This document shows, in pieces, positions 1 to 8,116 of a DNA stretch of 64,000 bases. The translations under genes were made by a program, and so were the position numbers. The notes beneath the pieces were generated by a model. That model was given only the letters and a program-made list of their open reading frames with translations, was not told the origin of the DNA and ran no database searches. Source of the DNA: Myxococcota bacterium (GTDB lineage Bacteria > Myxococcota_A > UBA9160 > SMWR01); the NCBI GenBank assembly GCA_039030075.1, contig JBCCEW010000001.1:124001-188000 (forward strand). The letters run 5' to 3'. The stretch's first letter is position 1; every line of letters starts with the position of its first letter.

Positions 1-1
1 C

Positions 2-610
2 CTTGCCCACGGGCAGAAGAGCTGGAACGGCGTGGCGATCCTCACGCGGAAGCCCGCCGAGCTGGTGCAGACCGGGCTTCCGGGCATGGACGAGCTCGGC
101 GCGCGGCTGATCACGGCGCGCGTCGAGGGACTCTCGTTCACCACCGTCTACTGCCCGAACGGGAAGTCGGTCGAACACGACGACTACCCGCGCAAGCTGG
201 CGTGGTACGAGCGCCTCGCCGAGCACTGGGCGGAGCGGACGGCCGACGAACCCGCCGTGCTCTGCGGTGATTTCAACATCTGCCCGACGCCCCTCGACAG
301 CTGGAACGGAGCAGCCTTCGAAGGACGGATCTTCCACACCGAGGCCGAGCGTACGCGCCTCGCGGCGCTCCTCGAAGGGGAGGTCGTCGATCTCTTCCGG
401 GCGAAGTACCCCGAGGAGCAGGCCTTCAGCTGGTGGGACTACCGAGGGGGCGCCTTCCACAAGAAGCAGGGCCTGCGCATCGACTTCCTGCTGGGCACGG
501 CCGCCGTGGCCGAGCGCCTCGAGGACGTGGTGATCGATCGCGAGTACCGCAAGAAAAAGGACGGCTTGACCGCCTCGGACCACGCACCGGTCTACGCGGA
601 TCTCCGCTGA
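2..610 (+). CDS. xth: Exodeoxyribonuclease III, 5' part missing
   Basis: Cut by the left edge: the frame is already open at base 2 (LAHGQKSWNG) and 202 residues are visible, while the family is usually about 255 to 270. It is a Mg-dependent exonuclease/AP endonuclease of base-excision repair in the cytoplasm. The visible part shows the GDFNICP metal/active-site motif, the WWDYRGGAF and GLRIDFLL segments, and the terminal SDHAPV motif carrying the catalytic Asp-His pair. The N-terminal Asn and Glu metal-ligand motifs lie outside the window. An internal GTG at 32 would split the conserved SWNGVAI stretch, so it is not the real start. The gene converges on shikimate kinase with 14 bases between them. 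Confidence 0.93.
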   Translation, partial: LAHGQKSWNGVAILTRKPAELVQTGLPGMDELGARLITARVEGLSFTTVYCPNGKSVEHDDYPRKLAWYERLAEHWAERTADEPAVLCGDFNICPTPLDSWNGAAFEGRIFHTEAERTRLAALLEGEVVDLFRAKYPEEQAFSWWDYRGGAFHKKQGLRIDFLLGTAAVAERLEDVVIDREYRKKKDGLTASDHAPVYADLR

Positions 611-624
611 TCGCGGCCCGGTCG

Positions 625-1203
625 CTAGAGGCCGAGATCCTGGTAGAAGAGCTCCAGGGCCTTCTCGGCGATCTCGGGCTTCGACAGGTTCTGACAGGGC
701 AGGACCGCGTGGGCGGCGCGCCGATACCAGGGATCGCGGCGTTCCATGATGTCGCCGAAGCTCTCGGTGCCCGACAGCTTCGGGCGGTTGGGATCGCCCG
801 AGGTGCGGCGCTCCAGGTAGCGCGTGGAGCGCTCGAGGTAGATGACGAATCCATGACGTCGCAGCGCGTCGACTTTGGCGGCGCTGTAGACCTCCTGCCC
901 GTCGGCATCGAGGTCCGCGATCACGCCGCCTCCCGTGTCGACGAGGGCGCCGCCCTCGAAGCGCGCGATCTTCTCGACGACCGCGCGCTCGCGCGCCCGG
1001 AAGCCGGGCCAGCCCTCATCCCCCACGATCTGCGAGACGGTCCGGGCCTCGGCCTCGTAGCGGATCAGCGCGTCGAGGGAGAAGAGCATGAAGTTCTTGT
1101 TCGCGCGCGCGATGCGTTTCGCGACCGAGCTCTTGCCGCAGCCGCGGCCTCCGATCAGCACGAGGTTCTTCGCGAGCGCGGGGTGACCGCTTCGTTCTGC
1201 CAT
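625..1203 (-). CDS. aroK: Shikimate kinase
   Basis: 192 residues. Phosphorylates shikimate with ATP in the chorismate pathway (cytoplasm). The Walker A P-loop GGRGCGKS is at residues 18-25, the shikimate-binding Asp at 44 (LFSLDAL), the FRARE segment at 68-72, the DTGGGV shikimate-binding loop at 89-94 and the lid RPKL at 140-143. Length is close to AroK/AroL. ATG at 1203 is chosen because it puts the P-loop at its usual distance from the N terminus; the frame is open further upstream but there it runs antisense to the protease gene. The Walker A has Cys where many members have Ala or Ser, a tolerated change. No other aromatic-pathway gene is adjacent. Confidence 0.92.
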   Translation of the reverse strand: MAERSGHPALAKNLVLIGGRGCGKSSVAKRIARANKNFMLFSLDALIRYEAEARTVSQIVGDEGWPGFRARERAVVEKIARFEGGALVDTGGGVIADLDADGQEVYSAAKVDALRRHGFVIYLERSTRYLERRTSGDPNRPKLSGTESFGDIMERRDPWYRRAAHAVLPCQNLSKPEIAEKALELFYQDLGL

Positions 1204-1278
1204 ACGCGGAGGGATACCGAAGCGGCTCCCGCGGGGCGACCCGGGGAGGGCTTCAAATCGGGTACTCTGGGGCGGCTC

Positions 1279-2157
1279 ATGCGCGTCTGGCTGTCGTGGT
1301 TCTCGGTTCTCCTCTGGTTGGGAGCGAATGCGGTTTCGCCCGCGGGCGCGGTGATCATCGATTCCGGCGACGGCAGCGGAAACACCACCGCCCCCTCCCC
1401 GGATCCGGGCTGGGCCCATCTGGGGATTGGGCTGGGAAACGGGCTCACCATCGTGTACCTCGGCGACGGGGCCGTCCTCACGGCGAATCACGTCGGTCCC
1501 CAGAGCGTGCTGCTCGGAGGCGTGACCTACGCCAGCGTTCCTGGCAGTGACGTCCGGATTTCGAACGGAGACGGGAGCTTCGCGGACCTCTTGCTCTTTG
1601 AGATCTTCCCCCGCCCGTCCCTGCCGAGCCTGACCATCGCGTCGGCGACCCCGTCGATGGGAACCGCCATCATCGCCGGCGGCCGTGGTCGGAACCGGGG
1701 CCCTGCGACGTCCTGGAATCCGCCCGGTCCCGGAGGCTCGATCGACGGCTATCTCTGGGATCCGGGCAATACGTTGCGATGGGGCACCAATCACGTCGAG
1801 GTGTTCCCCGCCGAACGCGTGCTCGGTACCGAGTCCATTGGGAGCACTTTCGACGAGTTCGCGGCGAACTCGCCGCACGAGTGCCAGGCCGCGACCGGCG
1901 ACTCGGGCGGGGCCGCGTTCGTGGACAACGGCGGGAACTGGGAACTCGCCGGCCTGCTCTTCGCCATCGCCGAATTCGAGAACCAGCCCGCCGACACGTC
2001 GCTCTACGGCCAGCTCACCTACTTCGCCGATCTCGCCTTCTACAAGGCCGAGATCGAGAATCTGGTGATGATGCCCGAGCCCCGCGGCGCCCTCGGTTGG
2101 GGCGGTCTCGGGGTGTGTGCCTTGGCCGCCCTGCGGCGGCGTCGGGCGCGGGCCTAG
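1279..2157 (+). CDS. PEP-CTERM-anchored trypsin-like serine protease
   Basis: 292 residues. A signal peptide covers about residues 1-24 (LLWLGANAVSPAGA). The body is a chymotrypsin-fold protease: His71 in LTANHVG, Asp103 in FADLLLF and Ser209 in ATGDSGG form the triad. The C terminus has MPEP (265-268), a short hydrophobic stretch (270-285) and the basic tail RRRRARA, the three-part PEP-CTERM signal that exosortase/EpsH recognises in exopolysaccharide-producing Gram-negatives. So it is probably secreted, sorted and released or anchored at the surface. No exosortase gene is in the window. A weak -10-like TACTCT lies at 1263-1268. It ends convergently on the ExbB-like gene, the two stop codons sharing CTAG at 2154-2157. 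Confidence 0.85.
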   Translation: MRVWLSWFSVLLWLGANAVSPAGAVIIDSGDGSGNTTAPSPDPGWAHLGIGLGNGLTIVYLGDGAVLTANHVGPQSVLLGGVTYASVPGSDVRISNGDGSFADLLLFEIFPRPSLPSLTIASATPSMGTAIIAGGRGRNRGPATSWNPPGPGGSIDGYLWDPGNTLRWGTNHVEVFPAERVLGTESIGSTFDEFAANSPHECQAATGDSGGAAFVDNGGNWELAGLLFAIAEFENQPADTSLYGQLTYFADLAFYKAEIENLVMMPEPRGALGWGGLGVCALAALRRRRARA

Positions 2158-2160
2158 GCC
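2151..2160. repeat. Palindrome over convergent stop codons
   Basis: GGCCTAGGCC is a perfect 10-base palindrome containing the TAG stops of both convergent genes. It may work as a small bidirectional hairpin, but no T-run follows on either side. Confidence 0.35.
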
Positions 2161-2729
2161 GCCGCCCGCCGCTCCTCGGAGCGGCGCTGCATCGAGATTA
2201 CTTCGTCGACGCACGCCAGCAGGCGCGTGTAGAGCCGCAGCTTCATGCCTTCGAGCATGGAGAAGCCCACCAGCGCGAAGATGCTCGAGGTGAGCGCGAT
2301 TGCGAGTGCGCCGAGCTCCAGGCTCGAGTCCGCCATGTGCATCGACACGAAGAGGATCAGCAGGCCGCCCGTCGTGCCAATGAACCCGATCGGAGGCAGC
2401 AGGTTCGCGTACATCGAGATGCGCTGTGCGTAGTGGGTGTCGTACTCGTTCACCACGTACTGGCGCGTCGCGTCGACGATGAAGTCGCGCGGGTGACCCG
2501 CCTGGTTCTCCTGCAGGCTCTTCATCAGCGTCCGCACCATCACGACCGCGAGCGGCTCGTTGGCGGCCGCATTCGGGCTCTTCGCCACGTGCTGCTTCAG
2601 CTCACCGGCACCCAGATGGCGTGTGGCGGCGCGGGCCTCGTAGCAGAGGCGCATGCCGCGATAGAGCGGAAACCACACCGCGGCCAGGGCAGCGCCACTC
2701 ACCACGCACGTCAACAGCCAATCGGACAT
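2154..2729 (-). CDS. MotA/TolQ/ExbB-family proton-channel protein
   Basis: 191 residues. Likely inner-membrane stator or proton-channel subunit that energises a TonB-like transducer. Predicted membrane segments are at about 4-22, 108-131 and 138-160, with a cytoplasmic loop of about 80 residues between the first two, the ExbB/TolQ topology. The segment LPPIGFIGTTGGLLILF in the second helix matches the conserved family helix (LGLLGTVxGM type). It is the last gene of the operon 7992-2154, 37 bases after the lipoprotein gene. The ExbD-like partner is five genes away at the other end of the operon, which is unusual because ExbB and ExbD genes are normally adjacent. Confidence 0.8.
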   Translation of the reverse strand: MSDWLLTCVVSGAALAAVWFPLYRGMRLCYEARAATRHLGAGELKQHVAKSPNAAANEPLAVVMVRTLMKSLQENQAGHPRDFIVDATRQYVVNEYDTHYAQRISMYANLLPPIGFIGTTGGLLILFVSMHMADSSLELGALAIALTSSIFALVGFSMLEGMKLRLYTRLLACVDEVISMQRRSEERRAAA

Positions 2730-2766
2730 CCGTCGTTCTCCTGCCAGTCGCGTCCGTCGGGACGCT

Positions 2767-3312
2767 TCAGCCGTTCCACCAATCGCGGTTGCGGAGGCGC
2801 TCGATGCCCTCGCGCAGCGTTCCCTGGCTGCCGAGCGGGTACGAGACGACCATCTCTCCGCGGCCTGGATAGCGCCGCTCGATCTCCTCGAGCATGCGAT
2901 CGGTGCTCGAGGGCGATCCCATCTGGAGCCAGAGCTCGGCTACCGCAAAGCGCACGTTCACGTCGAGCACGGCCACTTCCGGGTGACGACTCTGCCACTC
3001 GCCTTCGAGTAGGGGCAGCACGTGCTTCACGAGGTACATGTCCACGAACTCGCGGAACATCACCGAAGCGCCGCGGTCGCCGCGGCGGTTCAGGCTCTCG
3101 AGGGTCGCGTGAAAGTGCGAGAGGTCCCGGTAGCTCCGGTCGAGGTCGAGCTTGCGCTGCACGAGGGCCTCGCCACCGAGCGGCGCGTTCGCCTCGCTCC
3201 TGGCGGTCTGCTCGAGCAGGTCGTCGGCGATCGTCTCGTCGGTCACGCAGCCCGCGCCTACGACGAGCACGAAGGACAAGAGGGCCAGGGGAATCCAGCG
3301 ATGGGTGTTCAT
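2767..3312 (-). CDS. Predicted lipoprotein of the TonB/secretin locus
   Basis: 181 residues, function not recognised. The N terminus is a lipoprotein signal (MNTHRWIPLALLSFVLVVGAGC) with lipidation at Cys22. The mature part is helical and charged, without a family I can name; it ends RNRDWWNG. ATG at 3312 gives a standard signal. It lies between the 675-residue exported protein (17 bases upstream) and the ExbB-like gene (37 bases downstream), so it is probably a periplasmic or outer-membrane component of the same machine. The absence of an Asp right after the Cys argues for outer-membrane sorting by the usual Lol rule. Confidence 0.75.
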   Translation of the reverse strand: MNTHRWIPLALLSFVLVVGAGCVTDETIADDLLEQTARSEANAPLGGEALVQRKLDLDRSYRDLSHFHATLESLNRRGDRGASVMFREFVDMYLVKHVLPLLEGEWQSRHPEVAVLDVNVRFAVAELWLQMGSPSSTDRMLEEIERRYPGRGEMVVSYPLGSQGTLREGIERLRNRDWWNG

Positions 3313-3329
3313 CTTCGTGTCTCCCGCGC

Positions 3330-5357
3330 CTAGGGGCGATTCTCGTGGTACATGCGGCGCAGGAGGGTGTGCACCGGGTGATCGCGGCGCGCGCGCAGCT
3401 CTTCGACCATGGCCTCGGTGCCGAGGGTGGCCTTGAAGAGCGGCAGTGCGCTGGTGCGCGCCTCGATCTGCTTCTCCATGCGCAGCAGGCTGCGCTTGGT
3501 CTGTTCGATCTTGCGGTCGAGGTTCTCGACCTGCAGGGCGTCGACCGGGTCGCCGCTCACCTGGAACTCGGCGTCCGGGTCGGGCGCGGCGGGTCCGACG
3601 TCGCGGCCGAGGCGGTCGCGGCGCGCAGCCAGTTCGATCAGGTCGTTCTCGGCCCGCTCGTGCTGGGTGCGCAGGCTGGTCAGGCTGTCCTCGAGCTCGG
3701 CCACCGTCGACTCCTCGGCGAAGCCGAGGTAGACGAGCACCTGGCTGTCGGCGAGGGCGCGTCGCAGGACGGCGATCTGGGCCGCGCTGGCTTCGCCCTT
3801 CTGGATCCAGCTGTCGACATGGCGCGAGCTGGTGACGCCCTCGGCGACGGGGCGTGCGAGGTCGAGGTAGCTGTTCTCCTGCCCCTGACGCTCGAGCGAC
3901 GAAGCGAGGCTGGGCCAGAGCTGGCGGTCGAAGGGGAACAGACGGAGCGCCGCGACATAGCGACGCGTCGCCTGGCGCATCTCGGCGCGGGACAGGCGAC
4001 CGCGCGCGTAGGTGAGGAGCGAATCGCCGTAGCCCCGTGCAGCCTCGTAGGCCGCGAAGTAGGCCGAGTCCGGCAGCGTCTCGCGCTCGGAAGGAACGGC
4101 GTAGCGCTGGAAGAGCGAGAGGTAGCGGGCGTAGATGCGCGCCGCGCTGCGCGCGTAGTCGTCGGCCAGGTGCGGCTTCTCGACGGCGCGGGTCAGGTAG
4201 TAGTCGGCCGCGTTGAGGCTGGTCTCCTGGATCTCTTCCCACAGGCCGTGCATCGACGCCAGGTAGTCTTCCTTGCCGTCGTAGCCCATCTCGCGAAGGT
4301 CATCGCCTTCCTTCAGCTCACCGTAGACGTCGATCGCGCCCTCGATGCTGAAGGGGGTGTCGATCTCCGGGTCGACACCGAGGCGCTGCTTCGCGGCGTA
4401 CACCTCGCCGAGCTGGCGCAGCACGCGGGTGTAGACCGCGGCCTGGCCCTGCAGGGTCACCGCGCGGTCGAGGGCGGCCTCGTAGGCGCCGCTCGCGACG
4501 CGCATCGCCTTGATCGTCTCGGCTTCGAGCCCGCGCTCGGCGAGCATCGAGCGCGCTTCGTCGTGGTACTTGCTGGCCTCGAACAGGGCCAGCGTAAAGG
4601 TCAGGCTGCCCGCGTCGGATTCGGTGCCGTCCAGCCGCGACACGATGCGATCGAGATAGGCCCTCGAGGACAGCTCGACGGGGATCACGTCGGGGTGCGC
4701 GCCGACACGACCGTCGTGGAGCAGGCGCACGATGGCGGCCAGCGGGTCGAGGTCGCGGTCGACACCCATCTGCTGGCTTCGGATCAGGACCAGCCGCGAC
4801 AGGTTCTCGTAGAGATAGGGCAGCGCGGCCACGAAGCCCGAGTTCGGCGAGTCCGAGAGGGACAGGGTGCGCAGCGTGTCGTAGGGAGTCTCGAGCGGCA
4901 CGATCACGTGCAGCCACAGATCGAGCATCTCACCGACGAAGTCGAAGCGCTGGTCTCGTTCGAGCGCGCGGTGCGCGAGGATGTAGTGGTACCAGTAGCG
5001 GTTCTCGTGCCGTTCGAGACGGTCCGAGAGCTGCACGATGGTGTCGACGCTGTCGTCGAGGTGATCGGGTTCGCCCGTCGCGAGATAGAGCAGGAGCTGG
5101 GCGATCGCCGCGCGCCGCATCGACGTCTCGGGGTCCGGCGCGGCTTCGATCGCGCCCGGGCCGAAGGCCACCGGAATGTAGTCCTCGAGCCGAATCCCGG
5201 CCTCGTTCCCGTACTGGGAGAGGCGCGAGCGCAGCGCGTCCGCATCCGCCGACGAGTACACGTAGGCGTAGTCGAGATAGCCGGCCCAGGGCGAATCGGC
5301 GGCGGCCGCGGGGACGGCCAGGGTCAGCATCAGGGAGAGGGCGGCGAGCGCCTTCAT
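3330..5357 (-). CDS. Exported 675-residue helical repeat protein of unknown function
   Basis: A signal peptide covers residues 1-20 (MKALAALSLMLTLAVPAAAA). The mature protein is rich in Ala, Leu, Arg and paired helices typical of TPR-like scaffolds (for example YLTRAVEKPHLADDYARSAA). Around residues 560-645 there is a heptad-like coiled coil (LEDSLTSLRTQHERAENDL and VENLDRKIEQTKRSLLRME). No catalytic motif is seen. It sits between the TonB-like gene (9 bases) and the lipoprotein gene (17 bases). By context it may be a periplasmic scaffold linking the TonB-like transducer to the outer membrane. I do not recognise a named family. Confidence 0.78.
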   Translation of the reverse strand: MKALAALSLMLTLAVPAAAADSPWAGYLDYAYVYSSADADALRSRLSQYGNEAGIRLEDYIPVAFGPGAIEAAPDPETSMRRAAIAQLLLYLATGEPDHLDDSVDTIVQLSDRLERHENRYWYHYILAHRALERDQRFDFVGEMLDLWLHVIVPLETPYDTLRTLSLSDSPNSGFVAALPYLYENLSRLVLIRSQQMGVDRDLDPLAAIVRLLHDGRVGAHPDVIPVELSSRAYLDRIVSRLDGTESDAGSLTFTLALFEASKYHDEARSMLAERGLEAETIKAMRVASGAYEAALDRAVTLQGQAAVYTRVLRQLGEVYAAKQRLGVDPEIDTPFSIEGAIDVYGELKEGDDLREMGYDGKEDYLASMHGLWEEIQETSLNAADYYLTRAVEKPHLADDYARSAARIYARYLSLFQRYAVPSERETLPDSAYFAAYEAARGYGDSLLTYARGRLSRAEMRQATRRYVAALRLFPFDRQLWPSLASSLERQGQENSYLDLARPVAEGVTSSRHVDSWIQKGEASAAQIAVLRRALADSQVLVYLGFAEESTVAELEDSLTSLRTQHERAENDLIELAARRDRLGRDVGPAAPDPDAEFQVSGDPVDALQVENLDRKIEQTKRSLLRMEKQIEARTSALPLFKATLGTEAMVEELRARRDHPVHTLLRRMYHENRP

Positions 5358-5366
5358 CGTCGGCTC

Positions 5367-6671
5367 CTAACGGGGGGATTTCGCGAGGCAGGAGAGCGCG
5401 TGCGCGAGCTCTTCACAGCGGTCACCCGACCGGCGCCGCGGCGCCGGTTCGATGCCCATCAGGAAGGCGTTCACGTTCTTCGTCTCCACCAGGTGGAATC
5501 GGCCAGCCGGGCTCTCACACGAAGCTCGTTTTCCGGCTTCGGCCACGACCTTTTGTTTCAGGGCGAGTTCCCGGGCGTCGGACACGCAGGGGGCCAGGGA
5601 TCCGAGGGAGATCCCCGGAATCCGTGCCTGCGGGTCGGCGGTCCGGGCGCGGGCTGCCGGCTGGACCGGGGTGGCCGCGCGACGGGGCCGCGGGGCCGGC
5701 TCCGGGCGTCGCCGTGCCTTCTCCGGCACGGCGCCGACCGAGGCCACCTCGACGCGCTCACGCGAACGGCGCCCGGGAGGCGGCGTGGCGGCTCGACGTG
5801 TGCGCGCCGGAGCGCGCTCGGGCCGGTTCGGGCTCGTGGGGGGCGGCGCCACCGCGCTCGGGACAGGAAGCGGGGCACTCTTGCGCGGCGCATCGCGCCG
5901 CGGCCGGGCACTGCGGCTCGGCGTCTCGGGCGCGGGAGCGGCGGGTGCCGCCAACGCGGGCGCAGGAGCGAGACTGGGCGCGGGGCGCGACGCGCGCGCG
6001 ACGGCGAAGGCCGGCGCCGAGCGGCTCGGCCGATCGTTGGGCGCGGGCTCGTCCGGGGCCAGTTCGTCGATGGCAAGAGCGGGGGCCGGAGCCACCTTCG
6101 GAAGCGTCGGCGCCGGCCGGCGTCGCTGCACCGGTGCGGGCTCGGGCGGCGGCGCGGCCTGGGCGATCATGCGATCGATCTGGGGCGGCGGGCGACTCGG
6201 CTGCTTCGGAGGAGGCGGCGGCTTCGGCCGTTCCACCCGCGGCTTCGGCGGCGGCGGAGCTTGCGCGACCACCACCGGCGGCGGCGCCGGTTCGGGCACG
6301 ACGACGGGCTCGGGTTCCGGAATCACAGGTTCGGGCTCGGGCACCGGTTCCGGTTCGGGGACCACGGGCGGCGGAGGCTCGACCTCTGCCACGACCACGG
6401 GCTCGTCCTCGAAGGCGACGATGCGCACGCCGGCGTCGTCGTCCTGATCGACCTGGAGCAGCAGCATCCACATGGCGAGCGCGGCCACGAGCGGCGGGGC
6501 GAGGCCGCGGGCGAAGTCGCGGGCGGTGCGCGCGGGTGCACCTTCGCGCTGCCAGTCGCGGATTCCCTCGAGCAGCGGTCGCGGCTCGACACGACGCGTC
6601 GACGGCGCCACCGGCAGCGGTACGCGACCGGCGCCGTAGCCGTAGCGGCCTTCGAGTCGGGCGCGGCTCAT
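5367..6671 (-). CDS. TonB-like proline-rich energy transducer with atypical Cys-containing C terminus
   Basis: 434 residues. Order: basic cytoplasmic N terminus (1-55), one membrane anchor at about 58-73 (LVAALAMWMLLLQV), an acidic then Pro-rich periplasmic arm (about 85-365) with PEPEPV repeats followed by PPPPK and RPAP runs, and a C-terminal domain of about 65 residues with four Cys (CVSD, RASCES, DRCEE, ALSCLA). The architecture is TonB/TolA-like, but I do not find a canonical TonB C-terminal domain; the Cys could form disulfides in the periplasm. ATG at 6671 is chosen because it gives an N-in single-anchor protein and lies 13 bases after the ExbD-like gene. Its likely partners are the ExbB- and ExbD-like proteins of this operon. 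Confidence 0.75.
   Translation of the reverse strand: MSRARLEGRYGYGAGRVPLPVAPSTRRVEPRPLLEGIRDWQREGAPARTARDFARGLAPPLVAALAMWMLLLQVDQDDDAGVRIVAFEDEPVVVAEVEPPPPVVPEPEPVPEPEPVIPEPEPVVVPEPAPPPVVVAQAPPPPKPRVERPKPPPPPKQPSRPPPQIDRMIAQAAPPPEPAPVQRRRPAPTLPKVAPAPALAIDELAPDEPAPNDRPSRSAPAFAVARASRPAPSLAPAPALAAPAAPAPETPSRSARPRRDAPRKSAPLPVPSAVAPPPTSPNRPERAPARTRRAATPPPGRRSRERVEVASVGAVPEKARRRPEPAPRPRRAATPVQPAARARTADPQARIPGISLGSLAPCVSDARELALKQKVVAEAGKRASCESPAGRFHLVETKNVNAFLMGIEPAPRRRSGDRCEELAHALSCLAKSPR
6160..6390 (-). repeat. Proline-rich coding repeats in the TonB-like gene
   Basis: This stretch encodes consecutive PEPEPV-type and PPPP-type units of the periplasmic arm. The DNA is correspondingly repetitive and GC-rich, so length variation by slippage is possible. 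Confidence 0.6.
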
Positions 6672-6684
6672 GGGAGGCCTCGGT

Positions 6685-7149
6685 TCATCGCTGGGCCATG
6701 CGGGGCGACACCGTCGCGCGCCGCGTGCCTGGCCACAGCTCTTCGAGCAGGGCCACCGCGTCGAGTAGATCCTGACTCCGCGAATCTTCGTGGGGAGCCA
6801 GCAAGGGCTTCTTGCCGACGTCGCCCTGCAGCGCACTGAGGCGGTCGCGGAGCGCTTCGAGCTCGGCGCGTTCGGTCTCGGCCGGTTCCCCGTCGATGAC
6901 ACGCACGAGTTCGAAGGGCGCCTCCTCACTCGGAGGATGGATGCGCAGCTGCCAGCGTTCGTGGGCCTGGCTCGGGAGACTCGCCGTCGCGTCCTGCTCG
7001 ATGCGGGGCACGACCAGCTCGCCGAGCACGGGCGCCTCGACCGGTGCGTCCTCTGCGAGCTGTGTCATCGCGATCAGCAGCAGGAACGCCAGATCGACGA
7101 AGGAAAAGAGCCACGAGGGCGCATTCCCGCCCTGGTTCGGTGCGTTCAT
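6685..7149 (-). CDS. ExbD/TolR-like protein
   Basis: 154 residues with one N-terminal membrane segment (about 14-30). The motif FVDLAFLLLI puts an Asp at residue 19, the position of the proton-conducting Asp in ExbD/TolR. The periplasmic part has a pairing-prone helix (ETERAELEALRDRLSALQ) and ends SPRMAQR. With the ExbB-like protein it should form the proton-driven motor for the TonB-like protein. It is second in the operon, 12 bases after the barrel gene and 13 before the TonB-like gene. The periplasmic domain diverges from classical ExbD, so substrate cannot be inferred. Confidence 0.78.
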   Translation of the reverse strand: MNAPNQGGNAPSWLFSFVDLAFLLLIAMTQLAEDAPVEAPVLGELVVPRIEQDATASLPSQAHERWQLRIHPPSEEAPFELVRVIDGEPAETERAELEALRDRLSALQGDVGKKPLLAPHEDSRSQDLLDAVALLEELWPGTRRATVSPRMAQR

Positions 7150-7161
7150 CGGGGGGGATGC

Positions 7162-7992
7162 CTAGTCTTCGCCGAGCAGGCTGAACCGCCAGAAGGCGAA
7201 GTGGAGGGAGGTCGTGAACTCCTGCGCGGTGAGGTCCACGGAGTAGCTGCCGCGCGGGGTGAAGGTCGTGTCCGTCAGGGCCGTGTCGACCTTGCCGAGG
7301 TTGTAGAAGCGCCAACCGACGCTCCAGCTGACGCGCTCGTTCAGCTGGTATCCAACGCCGGCGCCCGCCTGCCAGGCGAACTCCTGGGCGTCGTCGTCGC
7401 CGAGCAGAAGCGAGGTGCTGACGGCGAGATCGGTGAAGGCGAGCCCCGCACCGCCGCTGCCGTAGATCGTGAGCGGATCGAGCCACGGGACGCGACCGAA
7501 GATCGCGTTGATCGGCGCGCGCACGGGCAGGTCCATCCGGAACTTCCCCATCACGGACCACGAATCGATGTCGGCCCGGTACGGCTCGAGCGCATTGAAG
7601 CTGTCCGTATCGAGATCGAAGTTGCGTCCGCGCAGGTGTTCGATCTCGACGCGCATCGGCCAATCGGGGAAACGCCAGTCTTCTTCGCCGAAGAACCGCA
7701 GCTGGCGGCCGGGCCAGTAGGGCACCGCGAAGCCGGGCAGGTTCATACGCCAGGGCAGGGCTTCGTTGAGCGGAAAGGCCATGCCGAGCGAACCGCCGTA
7801 GATCGGCGAGGAGTCGTTGCTCGAGCCCGAATTCGTCAGACTGACGAAGTTGTTCGTGCCGGTCCCCTCGCCTGTGAGCGAGGAGATGCCGATGTTTCCC
7901 GCGAGGTAGAGTTCCGCGGCCGGGCTGGCCGCGGGCAGCAGCAGGGCAAGGCCCAGGAGCCACCCGAATGTTCGAGATCTCTGGCTGCGCAT
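7162..7992 (-). CDS. Outer-membrane beta-barrel protein
   Basis: 276 residues from ATG at 7992. The signal peptide is about 1-25 (WLLGLALLLPAASPAA). The rest shows alternating strands rich in Gly and aromatics (ELYLAGNIGISSL, WQAGAGVGYQLNERVSWSVGW) and the C-terminal strand ends in FAFWRFSLLGED, as in OmpA/OmpW-like barrels. Its strands and length suit an 8-stranded barrel. A GAGGG Shine-Dalgarno sits about 5 bases before the ATG; an in-frame TTG at 8004 is less likely. It is the first gene of the operon with ExbD, TonB-like and ExbB-like genes, and its start lies close to that of the divergent secretin. Confidence 0.78.
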   Translation of the reverse strand: MRSQRSRTFGWLLGLALLLPAASPAAELYLAGNIGISSLTGEGTGTNNFVSLTNSGSSNDSSPIYGGSLGMAFPLNEALPWRMNLPGFAVPYWPGRQLRFFGEEDWRFPDWPMRVEIEHLRGRNFDLDTDSFNALEPYRADIDSWSVMGKFRMDLPVRAPINAIFGRVPWLDPLTIYGSGGAGLAFTDLAVSTSLLLGDDDAQEFAWQAGAGVGYQLNERVSWSVGWRFYNLGKVDTALTDTTFTPRGSYSVDLTAQEFTTSLHFAFWRFSLLGED

Positions 7993-8116
7993 GAATTCCC
8001 TCAACAGTTCCGGGGGGTTGCCGGCAGGTTTCCACGCTTCTTCGAGCGGGCGGGCGCGTGGCTATGTGTCCCCCGTCACGTTTCTCATCGGCAGAACGGC
8101 CCCAGGATCGAAGCCC

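Noticed and set aside
6160-6390. Could the PEPEPV-coding repeats be a CRISPR or minisatellite array?
   Set aside because: They are in-frame Pro-rich codons of the TonB-like periplasmic arm, with irregular unit length and no spacers.
1779-6839. A 1686-codon open frame on the plus strand
   Set aside because: It runs antisense through the operon 2154-6671, has low-complexity Arg/Ala-rich sequence and no domain. It is a by-product of strong GC codon bias.
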